Below are positions 21,969 to 23,922 of a stretch of DNA of 23,922 nucleotides, piece by piece. Location: positions 1 through 23,922 of IMG/VR virus record IMGVR_UViG_3300018423_001114. One strand, given 5' to 3'. The translations under genes were made by a program, and so were the position numbers. Below the pieces are notes generated by a model. It ran no database searches and was not told the origin of the DNA. It saw nothing but the letters and a program-made list of their open reading frames with translations. How positions within the stretch are numbered: position 1 is the stretch's first letter; each line of letters opens with the position of its first letter. Source of the stretch: a virus.

Positions 21969-22675
21969 TACACACCTTTCTTGAAGATGCGATCGAACGC
22001 TTTCGGACCCATCACAGTCGGGTCCTCCATTCCAGGGCCATGCACTTCGTTGTACGACTCCATCATTTTCACGGGCCACGTCTGCTCGTACTTGATCGGA
22101 ACGTACTTCTTAGAAGCAAACCCGAGATCAGCCAGCCTGCAAGAAAGCCTCCAGACAGCGGCATTAGCAAGACTGCGATCGTCGTCAGCCGCTTTGACGT
22201 TCTCATACGGAGGAATCTTGCCGTCCCACAAGTCCACACGCAATCCCTTGAACCTGTGTTGGTTGTCCGTGTACCACTGACAGCCGTCAATCCATCCCAC
22301 CGTTGCCTGGTAGTACGAGTTCCAGCCTTTGAGCCGTATGTCTACGAGGTCGATGTACCCACTCCGTTTGTAATCTACGCTCCACGCGCTCATGTCCCCA
22401 GCGGCAACCCACGCGTGACCGTACTTACTGTTCGACGGGATGGAGTAGATGATTGCGCCAGCGGGAATGCTTGCCCACCATTCCTTGTCGTCGTACCGCG
22501 TGATCGGGTGTTTGTATTTCGACCCGACCGCTGCCCACGCGTCCTTGGCCGATGGAGCCCACGCCGGCATGGAGTAGCACGATCGAGCACTGCTTTGACA
22601 AAGTCCCTTCCACGACTGCGAAGGCGTCTTGCTTTCCTTCTCCAACCAGGCAAGTGCCTGTTCCACGTTACGCAT
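21968..22675 (-). CDS. Endolysin, cysteine amidase/peptidase type
   Basis: This 235-aa protein has the actinophage endolysin layout: WKGLCQSSAR with likely catalytic C26, PSAKDAWAAV, IPAGAIIYSI, then KYGHAWVAAG with H87, and a YYQATVGWIDGC segment. This is the NlpC/P60- or CHAP-like papain fold that cuts peptidoglycan peptide bonds. The C-terminal part (about 150-235) may be a cell-wall binding domain. There is no signal peptide, so release needs the adjacent holin. ATG 22675 has GGAGG ten bases upstream and overlaps the 42-aa gene by eight bases. Confidence 0.82.
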   Translation of the reverse strand: MRNVEQALAWLEKESKTPSQSWKGLCQSSARSCYSMPAWAPSAKDAWAAVGSKYKHPITRYDDKEWWASIPAGAIIYSIPSNSKYGHAWVAAGDMSAWSVDYKRSGYIDLVDIRLKGWNSYYQATVGWIDGCQWYTDNQHRFKGLRVDLWDGKIPPYENVKAADDDRSLANAAVWRLSCRLADLGFASKKYVPIKYEQTWPVKMMESYNEVHGPGMEDPTVMGPKAFDRIFKKGV

Positions 22676-22796
22676 CTTTCGACACCTCCTCAACGGTGTC
22701 CTGCGGGTGATCCTCGCCAGGGTGCTTCTCCGCGACAATGTCTTTCAGTTTCGACAGCATCTCGTCACGAGCGTCATCAAACTTATTTTTCTCCAT
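22668..22796 (-). CDS. 42-aa charged protein between holin and endolysin
   Basis: ATG 22796 overlaps the holin end by 14 bases and the stop overlaps the endolysin start by eight. The protein starts MEKNKFDDARDEMLSKLKDI and ends TVEEVSKDA. It is highly charged and helical, with no membrane span. GGAGG lies eight bases upstream. Its place between holin and endolysin suggests a role in lysis timing, for example binding holin or endolysin, but no homologue is known to me. Confidence 0.7.
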   Translation of the reverse strand: MEKNKFDDARDEMLSKLKDIVAEKHPGEDHPQDTVEEVSKDA

Positions 22797-22974
22797 CACC
22801 TTTCCCTCCGTTCTTTGTAGCGAACAGCGCAACGATTGCGCCCAGGACAGCGATCAGCCCACCGGCAATCGCCTCATTGACTTGCCTATCACGGAACGTC
22901 GCGCCGATAAGCACCAACGCGAACGTGATCGGAACCGTTACAGCCAGCGTGAACCGCAGCCACTTCTCATTCAT
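22783..22974 (-). CDS. Holin, two membrane spans
   Basis: This 63-aa protein has two hydrophobic helices (about residues 8-25 and 35-53) separated by a short polar turn with RDRQVNEAIAGG, and a Lys/Gly-rich charged C-terminus (TKNGGKGDGEK). This is the class II holin plan, forming membrane lesions for endolysin release. ATG 22974 has GGAGG six bases upstream; a TTG just before it is less likely. It overlaps the RusA stop by eight bases. The endolysin gene lies two positions downstream. Confidence 0.82.
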   Translation of the reverse strand: MNEKWLRFTLAVTVPITFALVLIGATFRDRQVNEAIAGGLIAVLGAIVALFATKNGGKGDGEK

Positions 22975-23335
22975 CAAGAGCCTCCACCAGCAGTTCCATG
23001 CGAGCGTGCTTACCCGCAGGCTCTTTGATCACGGGCATCTCTTTGACCATGAACTCTGGCGTGTCATCAGGCACAACACCCGCGTCCACAATGCCGTCGC
23101 AGATCGGCTTCAGCATCCCGACAAGGTTGTCGGCATCCCTGCGCCGCTTGTCCCGTGGCGCGTAAGACAGGACGACACGCACCTTGTCAGCCCGTGCAAC
23201 GTCCCTGCACAACAACGCTGTCACGCTTCGCACCTGCTCCGTGTCACGCGCCTTCGCTGCCCAATGCTGACGGCTGTTCAGGTTCAGCAGCGGCTTCGTC
23301 CACGGCAGGACAATCGTCTTGCTCTCCCTAGGCAC
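22967..23335 (-). CDS. rusA: RusA-like Holliday-junction resolvase
   Basis: This 122-aa enzyme cuts four-way DNA junctions. It has the RusA pattern NSRQHWAAKARDTEQVR near the start, then RRRDADNLVGMLKPICDGI with D67 and D69, and AGVVPDDTPEF with D91, the three acidic catalytic residues of the family. It would debranch replicating DNA before packaging. GTG 23335 has GGAG seven bases upstream and overlaps the hydrolase stop by eight bases. A resolvase beside lysis genes is unusual. Confidence 0.88.
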   Translation of the reverse strand: MPRESKTIVLPWTKPLLNLNSRQHWAAKARDTEQVRSVTALLCRDVARADKVRVVLSYAPRDKRRRDADNLVGMLKPICDGIVDAGVVPDDTPEFMVKEMPVIKEPAGKHARMELLVEALDE

Positions 23336-23922
23336 GGAACTTCTCCAACTCTCCCCACGTCAGCGTGCCCTCTTTCATCAAGCCGCCCGTGCCCCCCAAA
23401 TCCGGCCTGTCATACGCATACCAAAATACATACCCCTTGTGCTTCTCACGCACCTTCCGCATCATGTTCTGACCCTTAGCGTCATCCGTGACAGGCCCTA
23501 ACAAATCCCACGCAGATTCCGTGACCCACACTTTGCCTGGGCCTCCGCGCTCCTTGCTCGCTGACTTCACTTCCTTGTAGTAGTCAGCCCATTCAGGGTA
23601 GTTCTCCCCAATGGTCGGGTAAATGTGGCAAGCCACGAAATCAGCAGGCCACGCCTTCTGCTTGCCGCTGCTCGTCTTGCCAGCAACCTTGGCGATCTCG
23701 TCCAGGTACTTGCCGCCCTTCTTCACGCCACCCGATGACTTCCTGGGCAAGATGGACGCTGTGCCCACCAGGGCGTCAGGGTCCACCGTCTTGATCGTGT
23801 TGTAAGCCCTCTTGTGCATCTTCGCGCACGTCTTGCGGTTCGCCTGATCCCACGGGAACAGGAAATCCGGCAACTGAAGTTCGTTGCCAATCTCGTAGGC
23901 GTGAATACGTCCTTTGTAACGC
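23328..23922 (-). CDS. Clan GH-A-like glycoside hydrolase (5' end cut by window)
   Basis: The frame is open from the right edge, so the N-terminus is missing; at least 197 codons remain. HAYEIGNELQLPDF carries an N-E pair typical of the clan GH-A acid/base residue, ACHIYP is a strand-4/6-type histidine motif, and KVWVTESAWDLLG carries the likely nucleophile Glu. YVFWYAYDRPDLGG matches the last strand. This is the pattern of TIM-barrel glycosidases, here probably acting on host cell-wall glycans or capsule as a tail or lysis enzyme. The precise family is unsure. Confidence 0.72.
   Translation of the reverse strand, partial: RYKGRIHAYEIGNELQLPDFLFPWDQANRKTCAKMHKRAYNTIKTVDPDALVGTASILPRKSSGGVKKGGKYLDEIAKVAGKTSSGKQKAWPADFVACHIYPTIGENYPEWADYYKEVKSASKERGGPGKVWVTESAWDLLGPVTDDAKGQNMMRKVREKHKGYVFWYAYDRPDLGGTGGLMKEGTLTWGELEKFRA

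Overview
The window is part of a double-stranded DNA tailed bacteriophage (or prophage) genome, and every gene I can support lies on the minus strand. Moderately high GC, GTG and TTG starts, strong GGAGG ribosome sites, an actinobacterial-type endolysin and an actinophage-style replication block suggest an actinobacterial host, possibly aquatic. The host is an inference. Most genes are packed with 1-14 bp overlaps (ATGA, GTGA, TTGA, TGATG), which points to long translationally coupled operons read from right to left.

Layout in the direction of transcription. At 23.9-21.7 kb are a glycoside hydrolase (cut by the window edge), a RusA-like resolvase, a holin, a 42-aa protein, a cysteine-peptidase-type endolysin and a DUF5872 protein. 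At 21.7-18.2 kb are a 424-base structured non-coding stretch, several small unknown genes, a DUF932 gene and two copies of a tRNA-minihelix-like RNA element; this part ends at a strong intrinsic terminator. At 18.0-13.1 kb is a replication and recombination operon: a Bet/RecT annealing protein, a 25-aa membrane peptide, zinc-finger proteins, a 30-aa zinc peptide, a Cas4-like Fe-S nuclease, a winged-helix replication protein, a zinc-ribbon partner, a secreted lysozyme-like protein, an HNH nuclease and SSB. At 12.8-8.5 kb is a complete 7-deazaguanine DNA-modification island: a ParB-like protein, DpdA, a DUF6884-like protein, QueC, QueD, QueE and FolE. At 8.5-0 kb is the packaging and head module: TerS, TerL, portal, MuF with a C-terminal metallopeptidase-like domain, a 45-aa protein, scaffold, major capsid protein, and a histidine-rich tail-fibre-like protein that runs off the left edge.

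The gene set predicts that the phage makes preQ0 from GTP (FolE, QueD, QueE, QueC) and that DpdA exchanges it for guanine in phage DNA, probably to escape host restriction. No QueF, glutamine-amidotransferase-QueC or other known tailoring gene is visible, so the predicted base is dPreQ0 unless the DUF6884-like protein alters it. The modification island feeds directly into the terminase genes. Bet, the Cas4-like nuclease, SSB and RusA form a recombination set.

The most unusual signals are non-coding. Two 39-41 nt elements carry a perfect tRNA T-arm stacked on an acceptor-like stem, with no D or anticodon arm and with stem changes that keep pairing. A 12-nt CAACAACAACAG leader motif sits upstream of three genes. 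A 424-base gap holds two long-range closing stems with nested hairpins.
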